Shown here: in pieces, positions 44,424 through 53,868 of the stretch | How the letters are laid out: each line of letters opens with the position of its first letter | Position numbering within the stretch: the first letter of the stretch is position 1 | Source of the DNA: an uncultured Albidovulum sp. | Lineage (GTDB): Bacteria; Pseudomonadota; Alphaproteobacteria; Rhodobacterales; Rhodobacteraceae | Assembly (NCBI GenBank): GCA_913064775.1 | Contig: CAJYAD010000009.1 | Location: 80,957-144,956, forward strand | DNA length: 64,000 bases | Direction of reading: 5' to 3' | Notes under the pieces: generated by a model | What the model was told of the DNA's origin: nothing | What the model saw: the letters and a program-made list of their open reading frames with translations, nothing else | The model's database searches: none | Made by a program: the position numbers and the translations under genes

Positions 44424-44549
44424 ATGAAGGTCCGCAACTCGCTCCGCTCGCTCAAGCAGCGTCATCGCGATTGTCAGGTCGTGCGCCGCAAGGGCCGCGT
44501 CTATGTGATCAACAAGACGCAGAAGCGGTTCAAGGCCCGCCAGGGCTGA
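44424..44549 (+). CDS. rpmJ: 50S ribosomal protein L36 (zinc-free form)
   Basis: The 41-residue protein begins [17 protein letters not shown] and ends [12 protein letters not shown], the alphaproteobacterial L36. Canonical L36 has four zinc ligands (three Cys, one His); here only one Cys remains, so this is the C-minus type. AGGAG precedes the ATG. It stands alone, 80 bases after tRNA-Val, and may be cotranscribed with it. A perfect terminator follows. Confidence 0.93.
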   Translation: MKVRNSLRSLKQRHRDCQVVRRKGRVYVINKTQKRFKARQG

Positions 44550-44570
44550 GGCTGTCGTCAGCCGGAATTC

Positions 44571-44604
44571 AAAGGGCCGTCCCGGGCGATCGGGACGGCC
44601 CTTT
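44571..44604 (+). terminator. rho-independent terminator of rpmJ
   Basis: A 13-bp perfect stem (AAAGGGCCGTCCC at 44571-44583, GGGACGGCCCTTT at 44592-44604) with an 8-nt loop, 21 bases past the stop. Confidence 0.9.
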
Positions 44605-44691
44605 GTCGTGGCCACGGCAGATCGGTCCGGGGCCGTATTCGACGCGGCCCGCCGCCTTCCACTTCCCACCAACACAGGCTACATCGGCCCC

Positions 44692-45774
44692 ATGCGCGCG
44701 ACACTTACCGAAATCTACGACGCCCGGGTGACCGAAGGCCACCTGCGCCCCGACCCCGCCCAGCGCGCCGTTCTGCCGGCGCTGGAAAGCGTGCGTCTGG
44801 CGATGGAGGAGACCTCGGAAAAGGTCCGCGGTCTGAAGCGATTGTTTCAGAAACCGCCAGAGCCGCCGAAGGGTCTTTACCTTTGGGGCGGCGTCGGCGG
44901 CGGCAAGTCGATGCTGATGGATCTGTTTTTCGACGCGACTGACATCCGTCGCAAGCGCCGGGTCCATTTCCACGCCTTCATGCAGGAGATCCAGAAAGGT
45001 CTGGCCGAGGCCCGCAAGCTGGAGATCCCGGATGCGCTGGAACCCGTCGCCAAATCGGTGATCGAGACCACCCGCCTGCTTTGCTTCGACGAGATGCAGA
45101 TCAGCGACATCGCCGATGCGATGATCGTGGGGCGCCTCTTCCAGAAGCTGTTCGAGGCCGGCGTGGTGGTGGTGACCACCTCAAACCGGGTGCCTGACGA
45201 TCTGTACAAGGATGGGCTGAACCGGGCGCTCTTCCTGCCGTTCATCGACATTCTGAAGGACCGGATGGAGGTGCGCGCGCTGACAAGCGCCGAGGATTAC
45301 CGCCAGCACCGGCTGACCGGCGCACAGGTCTGGTTCACGCCGGCGGGCAGCACCGGGGCCGCGCTGGACGCGGTCTGGCGCGACCTGACCGGCGGCGGCA
45401 CTGGCGCGCCGCTGGAAATTGAGATCAACGGCAGGCGTGTGGTGCTGCCCGCCTTCCTGAACGGGGTCGCGCGGGCGACGTTCTGGGAATTGTGCGGCCA
45501 GCCGCTGGGCCCGGCCGATTACCTGGCGATCGCCGACCAGGTGAAGGTGCTGATCCTGGAAAACATCCCGCATCTGTCAGCCTCGAACTACAATGAGGCC
45601 AAGCGCTTCGTCACCCTGATCGACGCGCTTTACGAGGCCAAGGTACGGCTGATCTGTTCCGCTGCGGATCAACCCGAGCAGCTGTATGTCGAGGGCGAGG
45701 GCACGTTCGAATTCGAGCGCACCGCCAGCCGGCTGCGCGAGATGCAGGATGCGGCCTGGGGAACGCAGACCTAG
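44692..45774 (+). CDS. zapE: AFG1/ZapE-family ATPase
   Basis: The 360-residue AAA-type ATPase has Walker A GGVGGGKS at 66-73, Walker B LLCFDEMQ at 129-136, and the sensor region VVVTTSNRVPDDLYKDGLNR. ZapE works at the division ring in E. coli, and mitochondrial AFG1 takes part in respiratory-protein turnover. I chose ATG 44692, where conservation begins (MRATLTEIYDARV); the in-frame GTG at 44608 overlaps the tail of the rpmJ terminator region. A hairpin element separates it from convergent folC. Confidence 0.93.
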   Translation: MRATLTEIYDARVTEGHLRPDPAQRAVLPALESVRLAMEETSEKVRGLKRLFQKPPEPPKGLYLWGGVGGGKSMLMDLFFDATDIRRKRRVHFHAFMQEIQKGLAEARKLEIPDALEPVAKSVIETTRLLCFDEMQISDIADAMIVGRLFQKLFEAGVVVVTTSNRVPDDLYKDGLNRALFLPFIDILKDRMEVRALTSAEDYRQHRLTGAQVWFTPAGSTGAALDAVWRDLTGGGTGAPLEIEINGRRVVLPAFLNGVARATFWELCGQPLGPADYLAIADQVKVLILENIPHLSASNYNEAKRFVTLIDALYEAKVRLICSAADQPEQLYVEGEGTFEFERTASRLREMQDAAWGTQT

Positions 45775-45786
45775 GGGGCTCTCGTA

Positions 45787-45837
45787 GGGGGGCTCTGCCC
45801 CCCATACCCCCCGGAGTATTTTCACCAAGATGAAATA
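45787..45837 (-). repeat. dispersed 3'-end hairpin element, copy 5
   Basis: Minus strand: TTTCATCTTGGTG, core AAAATACTCCGGGGGGTATG, hairpin GGGGGGCAGAGCCCCCC (45787-45803). It sits between convergent zapE and folC. Confidence 0.65.
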
Positions 45838-45850
45838 GAGGCGTTTCGGG

Positions 45851-47128
45851 TCAGCCGTTTTCGCGCAGCACCGACCCGGCGAGATAGAGCGAGCCGCAGA
45901 TCAGGATGCGCGATTGCGGATCCGTGGCGACGATATCGGCGATCGCCGCGGCCACCGAGGGGGCGGTCGTTGCCGTGATGCCCTCGGCCAATGCGGCGTC
46001 GCGCGTGGTGTCGGCCGGCAGGGTCGCGGATTCGCCGGGGATCGAGACGGCGTGCAGATCGCGCACCTTGGGCGCCAGCGGGCGCAGGTAGCCGCCGACA
46101 TCCTTGGTGTTCAGCATCCCGCAGATCAGATGCGTAGGCTTTGGCGCCAGCCCGTCCAGCGCGGCCGCCACCGCCTGCCCGCCCGCCGGATTGTGCCCGC
46201 CGTCAAGCCACAGCTCGGCGCGGCCCGCGGCCTCGACCAGCGGGCCGGTCTTCAGGCGCTGCATCCTTGCGGGCCAATGGGCGCCGGTGACGGCGGCCTC
46301 GGCTGCGGCCTCGTCGCGGCCCAGATGGCGCAGGGCGGCGATCGCGGCGCCGGCGTTCTGGATCTGGAAGGGGCCGGTCAGGTTGGGGCGCGGCAGGTCC
46401 AGAAGGCCGTTCTCATCCTGGAAGATCAGCCGGCCGCGCTCTTCCCAGGCGTGCCAGTGCTGGCCATGCACCAGCAGCGGTGCGCCCAGCCGTTCGGCGC
46501 GGGCCTCGATCACCTGAAGCGCCGCCTCCTGTTGCGGGCCGACGACGCAGGGCACGCCGCGCTTGAGGATCCCGGCCTTTTCGCCCGCGATCTCGGCCAG
46601 GGAGTCGCCGAGATATTGCTGATGGTCGATCGACACGGGCGTGATGATCGTCAGTTCCGGCCGCGCGATCACATTGGTGGCGTCGAGCCGCCCGCCAAGC
46701 CCGACCTCGAGCAGCACATGATCCGCCGCGACCCGGGCAAAGCCCAGAAAGGCCGCGCAGGTGGTGATCTCGAAGAAGGTGATCGGCTGGCCCGCATTGG
46801 CGCGCTCGCAGTCTTCCAGCAGACGCGCCAGCAGCGGCTCGCTCACCAGCTCTCCGGCCAGGCGGATGCGTTCGTGGAAATACGCCAGATGCGGCGAGGT
46901 ATAGGCGTGAACCTTCTCTCCGCCGGCCTCCAGCCCGGCGCGAATCATCGCCTGGGTCGAGCCTTTGCCATTGGTGCCCGCCACATGGATCACCGGGGCA
47001 AGCGCGCGCTCGGGATGGCCCAGCGCCGCCAGAAGCCGGTGCATCCGGTCAAGCGTCAGGTCGATCTTCTTGGGGTGGAGCGTCAGCAGCCGCGTGAGCA
47101 GGACGTCCGACGACAGCACATCGCTCAC
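45851..47128 (-). CDS. folC: folylpolyglutamate/dihydrofolate synthase
   Basis: FolC adds glutamate to dihydropteroate and to folates. The 425-residue Mur-ligase-family protein has the P-loop GTNGKGS at 51-57, YTSPHL at about 76-81, and the DGGHNPAG motif in the C-terminal domain. The start is GTG at 47128, overlapping the accD stop as GTGA, so it is translated by coupling. accD-folC is a conserved pair in many proteobacteria. Confidence 0.95.
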   Translation of the reverse strand: MSDVLSSDVLLTRLLTLHPKKIDLTLDRMHRLLAALGHPERALAPVIHVAGTNGKGSTQAMIRAGLEAGGEKVHAYTSPHLAYFHERIRLAGELVSEPLLARLLEDCERANAGQPITFFEITTCAAFLGFARVAADHVLLEVGLGGRLDATNVIARPELTIITPVSIDHQQYLGDSLAEIAGEKAGILKRGVPCVVGPQQEAALQVIEARAERLGAPLLVHGQHWHAWEERGRLIFQDENGLLDLPRPNLTGPFQIQNAGAAIAALRHLGRDEAAAEAAVTGAHWPARMQRLKTGPLVEAAGRAELWLDGGHNPAGGQAVAAALDGLAPKPTHLICGMLNTKDVGGYLRPLAPKVRDLHAVSIPGESATLPADTTRDAALAEGITATTAPSVAAAIADIVATDPQSRILICGSLYLAGSVLRENG

Positions 47129-48072
47129 GCCTTGGCATCTCCCTCGGGCGCCTCGGGCGCGGGGTCGGCTTTCGGGGTGGGGGTGAGGTCTTTCGGGGCC
47201 GGAAGATCGCCCTTCACCGCCGGCGGCAGGCCGGTCAGCATCCGCACGATGGTGATCAGCTCCTCGCGCAGCGCCTTGCGGTGGGTCACCCGGTCGAGCA
47301 TGCCGTGATCAAGCAGATATTCGGCGCGCTGGAAGCCCTCGGGCAGCTTTTCGCGGATCGTCTGTTCGATGACCCGCGGCCCGGCGAAACAGATCAGCGC
47401 GTTGGGTTCGGCGATCTGCACGTCGCCCAGCATCGCATAGCTGGCCGTGACGCCGCCGGTGGTGGGATGGGTGAGCACGACGATATAGGGCAGGCCCGCC
47501 TCTTTCAGCATCTGCACCGCGACGGTGGTGCGCGGCATCTGCATCAGCGACAGGATGCCTTCCTGCATCCGCGCGCCCCCGGCGGCGGAAAACAGGATCA
47601 GCGGCCGCTTCAGCTTTACCGCGCGTTCGGCGCCGGCGATGATCGCATTGCCGACCTGCATCCCCATCGAGCCGCCCATGAAGGCGAAATCCTGCGCGGC
47701 GGCGACGATCGGCGTGCGCCCGATCTCGCCCATCGCGACCAGCATCGCGCCTTTTTCGCCGGTCGCCTTCTGCGCCGCGCGCAGCCGGTCGGGGTAGCGT
47801 TTCTGGTCGCGGAAATGCAGCGGGTCGGCCAGCGGCTCGGGCGCCTCGACCTCGGTGAAGATGCCACCGTCGAACAGCGCGCTGAACCGTGCCCGCGGGG
47901 TGATCGCCATGTGGTGATCGCAGGTCGCGCAGACATTCAGGTTATCGGTCAGCTCGCGGTGGAACAGCATGGTCCCGCATTCGGAACATTTGGTCCAAAG
48001 GTTCTCGGGCACCTCGCGGCGCGAAAACAGCGAGTTGATCTTGGGGCGAACGTAGTTCGAGATCCAGTTCAT
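47125..48072 (-). CDS. accD: acetyl-CoA carboxylase carboxyltransferase beta subunit
   Basis: AccD with AccA transfers CO2 from carboxybiotin to acetyl-CoA, starting fatty-acid synthesis. The 315-residue protein has the N-terminal zinc ribbon Cys29-x2-Cys32 ... Cys48-x2-Cys51, [11 protein letters not shown] for CoA binding, and a Pro/Ala-rich C-tail. The stop overlaps folC. The unrelated lipoprotein gene is divergent across a gap of over 300 bases. Confidence 0.96.
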   Translation of the reverse strand: MNWISNYVRPKINSLFSRREVPENLWTKCSECGTMLFHRELTDNLNVCATCDHHMAITPRARFSALFDGGIFTEVEAPEPLADPLHFRDQKRYPDRLRAAQKATGEKGAMLVAMGEIGRTPIVAAAQDFAFMGGSMGMQVGNAIIAGAERAVKLKRPLILFSAAGGARMQEGILSLMQMPRTTVAVQMLKEAGLPYIVVLTHPTTGGVTASYAMLGDVQIAEPNALICFAGPRVIEQTIREKLPEGFQRAEYLLDHGMLDRVTHRKALREELITIVRMLTGLPPAVKGDLPAPKDLTPTPKADPAPEAPEGDAKA

Positions 48073-48398
48073 CTGGGCTGGGGCCTTCCCGTCGCGGTAT
48101 CCTGCGCGTCAGATAAGCCCCATGGGGCGGAATTGCAATCAATCCGACGATGGCCCCCTTCACCACCGTCCGGGGCCCGCGCGGGGCCCGCGCGGAGCCG
48201 TCGGCACACATCCCCGTGCGCCTGGGCGGGCCTTCGCACACTTGTTCCGCAAGCGCCTTGCCCCCGCCCAGAAGGGCCAGTATGCGAAAGGCAATCCTGC
48301 TGATGGAGCACGCAATGCCCACCCGCTGTTGCGACATGACGCGGCGCCTCGTCCGCCCCCAAGCCCCCCGAACGGCGTGGCTGACGGGCCCGAAAACG
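48073..48398. other. 326-base divergent intergenic region accD-lipoprotein
   Basis: It should hold both promoters, but I see no convincing -35/-10 pair. It contains an exact 11-bp tandem duplication (CGGGGCCCGCG at 48171-48181 and 48182-48192). An ATG at 48282 with GAAGGG five bases upstream opens the frame of the following lipoprotein gene and is an alternative start. Confidence 0.45.
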
Positions 48399-49028
48399 AT
48401 GTCGATCGCGAAACCCTGGACATCGAAGGCCGCCGCGGCGCTGCTGCTTCTGGTGGCGGGCTGCACCGGGGTTTCGGCCCCACGCAGCATGTCGGTCGCC
48501 GCTGGCCGAGTGGTGATCGAGGGGCCGGCGGGCTATTGCATCGACACCAATGGCAGCCGCGACACCACCGCCGGCACCTTCGTGCTGCTGGGCAGCTGCG
48601 ACTCGATCTCCGGGGTCAGCACCCAGCCGCGGCCCCAGGCCCCCGCGGTGTTGACCGCGGCGGTCTCGGCCGGCACCAGCGGGGCCGGAATTGCGGGATC
48701 GGAAAAGCGTCTGGCGCGCTATTTCGAATCGCGCGCCGGCCGCGCCGCGCTCAGCCGTTCGGGCAAGGCACGCACAGTGACGATTCTGGGCCATCACGAC
48801 GGTGACGGCGCCTTCTTCCTGCATCTGAGCGACAGCTCGGCACGACCCGACCCCACCGTAAGCTGGCGGGTGCTCTTCGATCTGAACGGCCATATCGTCA
48901 CGCTCTCGGTCGTGGGACTGCCGGGGCGGCCGATCTCGGCACGCCATTCCGAAGCGTTGCTACGCGCCTTCATCGCCCAGGTCCGCGCGACCTCGCCCCA
49001 CCCAGCCGGCGGCAAGGCCGCGGGCTAG
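48399..49028 (+). CDS. predicted lipoprotein, unknown function
   Basis: From ATG 48399 the 209-residue product has a lipoprotein signal (hydrophobic AAAALLLLVAG and lipidation Cys22). A conserved-looking segment follows (RVVIEGPAGYCIDTNGSRD, a possible Cys pair with GSCDS), then a C-terminal half ending in a long helix (RHSEALLRAFIAQVRA). I recall short Rhodobacterales lipoproteins with this GYCID motif but no function. If translation started at 48282, where the ribosome site is better, the signal would be buried behind 39 residues, so I prefer 48399. Confidence 0.65.
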   Translation: MSIAKPWTSKAAAALLLLVAGCTGVSAPRSMSVAAGRVVIEGPAGYCIDTNGSRDTTAGTFVLLGSCDSISGVSTQPRPQAPAVLTAAVSAGTSGAGIAGSEKRLARYFESRAGRAALSRSGKARTVTILGHHDGDGAFFLHLSDSSARPDPTVSWRVLFDLNGHIVTLSVVGLPGRPISARHSEALLRAFIAQVRATSPHPAGGKAAG

Positions 49029-49126
49029 GGAATGGCCGCAGGGGGTGGTTTTGTTCATCCTTTCCGGCGATACATCCTGAAACCGTCGGCCGGGGACAGG
49101 GATCGGCAGAGGATCGTCAGGGCAAG

Positions 49127-49900
49127 ATGCAGGGCAAGTTCAGCCAATTCCTCGACCAGTTCGCCCAGCGCCGGATGCTGAAGCGCTGGCGCCGCGCGGC
49201 CGAAACGGCCGACCGCATGGATCTGCGCAGCCTGCGCGCCCAGCGCGACGAGGCCCGGCAAATCGGCCGCGAAATCGGCCGCTTGGCCCATGCCGCCGAC
49301 GGCCGGCTGGCGCAGGTCTCGACTGATGCCGAAACCCCGCGCAAACCCGCCGGGGCCGATTGGGCCTGGCGCCCCGACCTCTGGGCCTGCCCGCTGGACC
49401 CGCCCGGCCTGACCGAGGTCGCCAATCAGACCCCGCTGGGCGACGCGGCCACCATCTTCCACGATTGCGCCGCGCCCGAGCTGTCGGTGCGCCAACTACG
49501 CAACCGCCTGCCCGAGGATCGCGCGCCTTTCGGCCAGCGCCTTGACGTGTTCCGCTTCGAGGGAAGCTTCCTGTCGCTGGTGCTCGATTTCCCGCCCGAG
49601 GCCTGCCAGGGCCTGCGCCGCCGCCATGTGATCCGGATGGAGGCGATCGTCGATCTGGAACGTCCGATCGAGATCTTCGCCCGCCTGAACGTCAAGCACG
49701 GGCCCAACACCGATCAGGTGGTGCGCGAACTGCCCCTGCAAACGCCCGAAGTCATGGTGGAATTCGACCTCGGCTATTCCGCCATCAACGAGAAGCGGGT
49801 GGAAAAGATCTGGGTCGACCTGATCTTCGAGACCCCGCGGATGAACCAGATCACCCTGCGCGACGTGGCCTTCAGTCGCCGCCCGCGGGCCGAAATTTGA
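49127..49900 (+). CDS. DUF6478-family protein
   Basis: This 257-residue soluble protein of unknown function begins with a basic helical region (QRRMLKRWRRAAETADRM) and then a beta-rich domain with HDCAAPELSVRQLRNR and LNVKHGPNTDQVVREL, which I recall as DUF6478, largely restricted to Rhodobacterales. There are no catalytic motifs I can name. Start ATG 49127 is supported only by frame. It is followed after seven bases by a small gene in the same direction, suggesting a pair. Confidence 0.7.
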   Translation: MQGKFSQFLDQFAQRRMLKRWRRAAETADRMDLRSLRAQRDEARQIGREIGRLAHAADGRLAQVSTDAETPRKPAGADWAWRPDLWACPLDPPGLTEVANQTPLGDAATIFHDCAAPELSVRQLRNRLPEDRAPFGQRLDVFRFEGSFLSLVLDFPPEACQGLRRRHVIRMEAIVDLERPIEIFARLNVKHGPNTDQVVRELPLQTPEVMVEFDLGYSAINEKRVEKIWVDLIFETPRMNQITLRDVAFSRRPRAEI

Positions 49901-49907
49901 GGATGCG

Positions 49908-50285
49908 ATGCCGCAACCGACCCTGACCAAGCTGCAGATCGCCAAGGGCCTCTGGACCGGCCGCCTGAGCGGCACCGACGAGGCCGAGCCCGCGCTGGAG
50001 ATCACCCATCTCGATCAACCGGTCCCCGACACCCGCCTGACCCAAGACCCCACGTCGCCGGGCAACTGGCAGCTGGAGGTTCCGATCCCCGCCGCGGCGC
50101 TGTGCGAAGGCGTGCAGACCATCCTGATCCGCCACCGCCCCAGCGGCGCCTTGCTCGACCGCATCACCATCGTCACCGGCGCCCCGCTGGAAGACGACCT
50201 GCGCGCCGAGATCGACCTGCTGCGTGCCGAACTCGACATGCTGAAAAAAGCCTTCCGGAGCCACTGCGCCGAGGGCGAGGGCTGA
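49908..50285 (+). CDS. hypothetical protein with C-terminal coiled coil
   Basis: The 125-residue protein begins PTLTKLQIAKGLWTGRLSG, has a beta-rich middle part, and ends in an acidic helix (LRAEIDLLRAELDMLKKAF) with a leucine heptad that could dimerise. I do not recognise the family. It lies seven bases downstream of the DUF6478 gene and GAGGATG overlaps its ribosome site, so the two are probably coexpressed. Confidence 0.7.
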   Translation: MPQPTLTKLQIAKGLWTGRLSGTDEAEPALEITHLDQPVPDTRLTQDPTSPGNWQLEVPIPAAALCEGVQTILIRHRPSGALLDRITIVTGAPLEDDLRAEIDLLRAELDMLKKAFRSHCAEGEG

Positions 50286-50320
50286 CAGCGCCGCTCGCGT
50301 ATTTGGGGAAACATGAAAGG

Positions 50321-50378
50321 GAAGGCACTTTTGCCTTCACCTTGGTGATAATACGCGAACCGGGGGCCACGCCCCCCA
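50321..50378 (+). repeat. dispersed 3'-end hairpin element, copy 6
   Basis: GAAGGCA-CTTT-TGCCTTC (50321-50338), then CACCTTGGTG, AATACGCGAACC and the hairpin GGGGG-CCACG-CCCCC (50362-50376). It sits between convergent genes. Confidence 0.6.
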
Positions 50379-50412
50379 CGAAGGGCTTGCGCGCCACGCG
50401 CGCTCTGCCGGA

Positions 50413-51156
50413 TCAGCCGCGCCGAACCGAGGTGGTGACGTAGTTCACCGAAAGATCGCGCTCCGACAGGCTCCATGACCAGCCGAGCGGGTTGAACACC
50501 ATCCCCTTGCGATCGACCGGCTCCAGCCCGGCGCGGCGGATCAGATCGTAAAGCTCTTCTGGGGTGATGAATTTCGCCCAGTCATGGGTGCCTTTCGGCA
50601 GCCAGCGCATCACCCATTCGGCGCCGACGATCGCCATGGCGAAACTCTTGGCGTTGCGATTGAGCGTCGAGCAGATCATCAGCCCGCCGGGCTTCAGCAG
50701 ATCGCGACAGGCGCTCAGATAGGCCAGCGGATCCGAGACATGCTCGACCACCTCCATGTTCAGCACCGCATCGAACCGCTCGCCCGCCACCGCCAGCGCC
50801 TCGGCGGTGACGTTGCGATAGTCGATCTCCAGCCCCGATTGCTGCGCATGCAGCGCGGCCACCGGGATGTTGCCCGCGGCCGCGTCGGCGCCCAGCACTT
50901 CGGCCCCCAGCCGGGCCATCGGCTCCGACAACAGCCCGCCGCCGCAGCCTATATCCAGCAGCCGCAGCCCCGCGAACGGTCGGGGCGCGGCCAGATCGCG
51001 GCCGAATTCCGCCGCGATCTGCCGGGTGATGTAATCCAGCCGGCAGGGATTCATCTGATGCAACGGCTTGAACTTGCCGTTCGGATCCCACCATTCGGCG
51101 GCCATCGCCTCGAACTTGGCCACCTCGGCGGCGTCGACGGTGGTTGCATTTTCCAT
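50413..51156 (-). CDS. ubiG: ubiquinone biosynthesis O-methyltransferase
   Basis: UbiG performs both O-methylations in ubiquinone synthesis. The 247-residue SAM methyltransferase has LDIGCGGG at 67-74, the opening [23 protein letters not shown] typical of UbiG, and [11 protein letters not shown]. The start at 51156 is preceded by AGGAG; the longer frame to 51231 overlaps the divergent peptidase gene start. It is divergent from pip across 67 bases. Confidence 0.95.
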   Translation of the reverse strand: MENATTVDAAEVAKFEAMAAEWWDPNGKFKPLHQMNPCRLDYITRQIAAEFGRDLAAPRPFAGLRLLDIGCGGGLLSEPMARLGAEVLGADAAAGNIPVAALHAQQSGLEIDYRNVTAEALAVAGERFDAVLNMEVVEHVSDPLAYLSACRDLLKPGGLMICSTLNRNAKSFAMAIVGAEWVMRWLPKGTHDWAKFITPEELYDLIRRAGLEPVDRKGMVFNPLGWSWSLSERDLSVNYVTTSVRRG

Positions 51157-51223
51157 CTCAACTCCTGTCCATTCGGGCACGTCCCCCGTGGCGGAGAACG
51201 CTTTTGCGTTATATAGATCAGCC

Positions 51224-52222
51224 ATGGACAAAACCGCAGGCCAAAAGCACGCAAGCGCCTTCCTCTACCCCGCGATCGAACCCTTCGACCAGCGGATGAT
51301 GGAGGTCGGCGGCGGCCACACGATCTACGTCGAGCAATCCGGACAGCCCCGCGGCATTCCGGTGATCGTCGTTCATGGCGGCCCCGGCGGCGGCTGCAGC
51401 CCCGCCATGCGGCGCTATTTCGACCCCTCCGTCTATCGCATCATCCTGTTCGATCAACGCGGTTGCGGCCGCTCTCGGCCCCATGCCTCGGTCGAGGCCA
51501 ACACCACCTGGGATCTCGTCGCGGACATGGAGCAGATCCGCGAGACCCTGGGCATCACGCGCTGGATGGTCTTCGGCGGCAGCTGGGGCGCGACGCTGTC
51601 GCTGATCTACGCGATTCGCCACCCCGAACGGGCGGCGGCGCTGGTGCTGCGCGGCGTCTTCCTGATGACGACGCGAGAGCTGAACTGGTTCTACGGCGGC
51701 GGTGCGGGCAATTTCTGGCCCGACCTCTGGGACCGTTTCGCCAGCGCCATCCCCGAGGCCGAGCGCGACGATCTGATCGCCGCCTACCATCAGCGCCTGT
51801 TCAGCGGCGATTACGCCGAGGAAACCCGCTTCGCCCGGCTCTGGGCCGGCTGGGAAAACGCCCTGGCCACAATCGAGGGCGGCGGCCTGCGCGGCGAAGG
51901 CCCGTCAGAATACGCCCATGCCTTCGCCCGGCTCGAGAACCATTATTTCACCCATCAGGGCTTTCTCGACCACGACGGCTGGATCCTGACGCAAAAGCAC
52001 CGCATCCGCGACATTCCCGCGGTGATCGTCCAGGGCCGCTATGACATGATCTGCCCGCCGCGCTCGGCCTATGACCTGGCCGAGGACTGGCCCCGGGCCG
52101 AGCTGAAGATGGTCCCTCTGGCCGGCCACGCGCTGTCCGAGCCGAGGATCAGCGCCGAGCTGGTGAAGGCGACCAACGGCTTTCGCACGACGGCCCGGGC
52201 TTTGGGCCTTCAGGGCGGCTAG
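51224..52222 (+). CDS. pip: proline iminopeptidase
   Basis: This 332-residue alpha/beta-hydrolase of family S33 removes N-terminal proline. It has the oxyanion [10 protein letters not shown] (51-60), DQRGCGRS (77-84), the nucleophile Ser120 in GGSWGAT, and late GRYDMICPP and AGHALSEP supplying the Asp and His. There is no clear ribosome site before ATG 51224 and a TATATA lies 13 bases upstream, so the mRNA may have a very short leader. Its stop TAG overlaps the idi stop in a shared palindromic CTAG. Confidence 0.94.
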   Translation: MDKTAGQKHASAFLYPAIEPFDQRMMEVGGGHTIYVEQSGQPRGIPVIVVHGGPGGGCSPAMRRYFDPSVYRIILFDQRGCGRSRPHASVEANTTWDLVADMEQIRETLGITRWMVFGGSWGATLSLIYAIRHPERAAALVLRGVFLMTTRELNWFYGGGAGNFWPDLWDRFASAIPEAERDDLIAAYHQRLFSGDYAEETRFARLWAGWENALATIEGGGLRGEGPSEYAHAFARLENHYFTHQGFLDHDGWILTQKHRIRDIPAVIVQGRYDMICPPRSAYDLAEDWPRAELKMVPLAGHALSEPRISAELVKATNGFRTTARALGLQGG

Positions 52223-52749
52223 CCGCGCATCAGCGTGCCGAAAATCAGGCCCTTGTGCTCGCGCATGTAGATCTGCAGCCAGGGCGTGAAGCGTTCGGGG
52301 TGGCGTGCGATCTCGGCATCCAGATCGTAGAGATTGGCCCAGCGCACCGCCATCACCTCTTCGGGGTTGAGGGTGATCTTCATGTCGGACGAGGCATAGG
52401 CGATGTAGATATCCACCACCTCATGTTCGATCATCCCGCCGCCGACATCGGCACGGTATTCGACCCGGTCACGGTGATTGGGGTAAAGGCCGGTGATCCC
52501 CAGCTCTTCCTGCAGGCGCCGGACGGCGCAATCCACCGGGGCCTCGTCCCATTGCGGATGGGTGCAGCAGGTGTTCGCCCACAGGCCCGGCGTGTGATAC
52601 TTGCCCAGCGCCCGACGCTGGATCAGCAATTCCTCGCCGCGCAGCACGAAGACCGACACAGCCTTGTGCCGCAAGCCCCGGCGATGCACCAAAAGCTTTT
52701 CCGACGGCGTCAGCGCGCCGTCCACCCAGGCCGGGATGCTGTCGTCCAT
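52219..52749 (-). CDS. idi: isopentenyl-diphosphate delta-isomerase (type 1)
   Basis: Idi interconverts IPP and DMAPP. The 176-residue NUDIX-fold protein has the catalytic Cys62 in WANTCCTHP and the acidic RLQEELGI and IEHEVVDIY motifs with the catalytic Glu. The length matches E. coli Idi (182). It converges on pip with a 4-base overlap. dxs and ispA of the same pathway lie about 10 kb away, so idi is not in their operon; in Rhodobacter it can lie at the edge of the photosynthesis cluster, but no such genes are seen here. Confidence 0.94.
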   Translation of the reverse strand: MDDSIPAWVDGALTPSEKLLVHRRGLRHKAVSVFVLRGEELLIQRRALGKYHTPGLWANTCCTHPQWDEAPVDCAVRRLQEELGITGLYPNHRDRVEYRADVGGGMIEHEVVDIYIAYASSDMKITLNPEEVMAVRWANLYDLDAEIARHPERFTPWLQIYMREHKGLIFGTLMRG

Positions 52750-52845
52750 GGACCCACCACTTCACTATCCGCTTCCTGCCTAGTCCCTTCGCAAAGCCAT
52801 CGCACCAAGGCAAGATGACACAGGGCGGAAATGCGCCGCAGGATG

Positions 52846-53787
52846 TCAGATCAGGCCCAAAGGCGCCGCGAGCAGCAGCACCGCCTGGCTGGGCCGGCTT
52901 TGCCGGTAAAGACCAAGCCTGCGCATCCCCGCGAAGCGTGCCCCCGCCGGCGCCGCACGCAGCCGGGCGAATCCCTGCAAGAGGTGCTGGTTTTCCTCGG
53001 TCAGCCGGTGGGCGGAGGCGTCAAGCGCCCGCAGATTGATCGCGTTCCAATCCCGAAGCCGCCCGCGCAAAAGCATCCGTACCCGCCGCATCCGCGACCG
53101 GAAATCGACATTGGCGCCGACCAGATTGCCGCCATGCTGGCGGTAAAGCACCGTAGGCTGCGCATCATAGATGACCTGCCCGCCGACGCCCGAGACGATC
53201 TGGTAAAGCCACCAATCATGCGAGACGATCTGCCTCGCCTCATCCGCGGCGGATTGGGCAAGGTCCAGGGCGGCGCGATTCAGCATCATCGTGTTGCCGC
53301 CCGCGATGCATTGCATCAATGCGTTGCGAAAGTCAGGCGGGCGGCGCGACAGCGGCGACAGGCACAGCCGCCGCAGGTCACGGTCGCACACCCAGGTGCG
53401 GCTGCCGTAAAGCGCGGGCACGTCAGGCGGTACCCGGGCCAGATGTTCAAGCCCGCGCTCAATCTTGTCCGGCAGCCAGACGTCATCCTGATCGGAAAGC
53501 GCCGCATAGGGCGTATCAGGCCCGGCGGCGCGGATCAGGTGCAGGAAATTCTGACCGAAGCCGCGGCAGGGCCCGTCGATCACGCTGACCGGTCGCCCCC
53601 CCGAGGCCGTGGCAAAGTCGCGTACCATCTGCGGCCCGGTGTCGGTCGATCCGTCATCCGACGCGATCAGCCGCCAGTCGGAATGGTTCTGATCGCAATA
53701 GCTTTGCAACTGATCCGCAAGGCTGTGCGCGCCGTTGTAGAGCGCCAGCAGAATGGTGACTTCATCGGGTCGGGCGGGCCGCGGCAT
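52846..53787 (-). CDS. GT2 glycosyltransferase (rhamnosyltransferase-like)
   Basis: The 313-residue GT-A protein has TILLALYNGAHSLADQLQSY, SDDGSTD at 43-49 and SDQDDVWLPDKI as its donor-metal site, then SHDWWLYQIV, the acceptor-side motif seen in GT2 enzymes of the rhamnosyl type. It is the most promoter-distal gene of a minus-strand polysaccharide run (permease, RgpF/WbsX, sulfotransferase-like, this gene). The donor sugar is inferred only from motif similarity. Confidence 0.85.
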   Translation of the reverse strand: MPRPARPDEVTILLALYNGAHSLADQLQSYCDQNHSDWRLIASDDGSTDTGPQMVRDFATASGGRPVSVIDGPCRGFGQNFLHLIRAAGPDTPYAALSDQDDVWLPDKIERGLEHLARVPPDVPALYGSRTWVCDRDLRRLCLSPLSRRPPDFRNALMQCIAGGNTMMLNRAALDLAQSAADEARQIVSHDWWLYQIVSGVGGQVIYDAQPTVLYRQHGGNLVGANVDFRSRMRRVRMLLRGRLRDWNAINLRALDASAHRLTEENQHLLQGFARLRAAPAGARFAGMRRLGLYRQSRPSQAVLLLAAPLGLI

Positions 53788-53868
53788 CTGCGCCTCCTGC
53801 GGTGGTCGGGCCGGCCCCCACGGCCATCCCGATTCACCCAGTCTAGACCCAAGGTCTTACACAGCCGT

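Noticed and set aside
48150..48398. Earlier starts (48150 or 48282) for the lipoprotein at 48399
   Set aside because: They would bury the lipoprotein signal behind 39-83 residues, although 48282 has the better ribosome site; kept only as an alternative.
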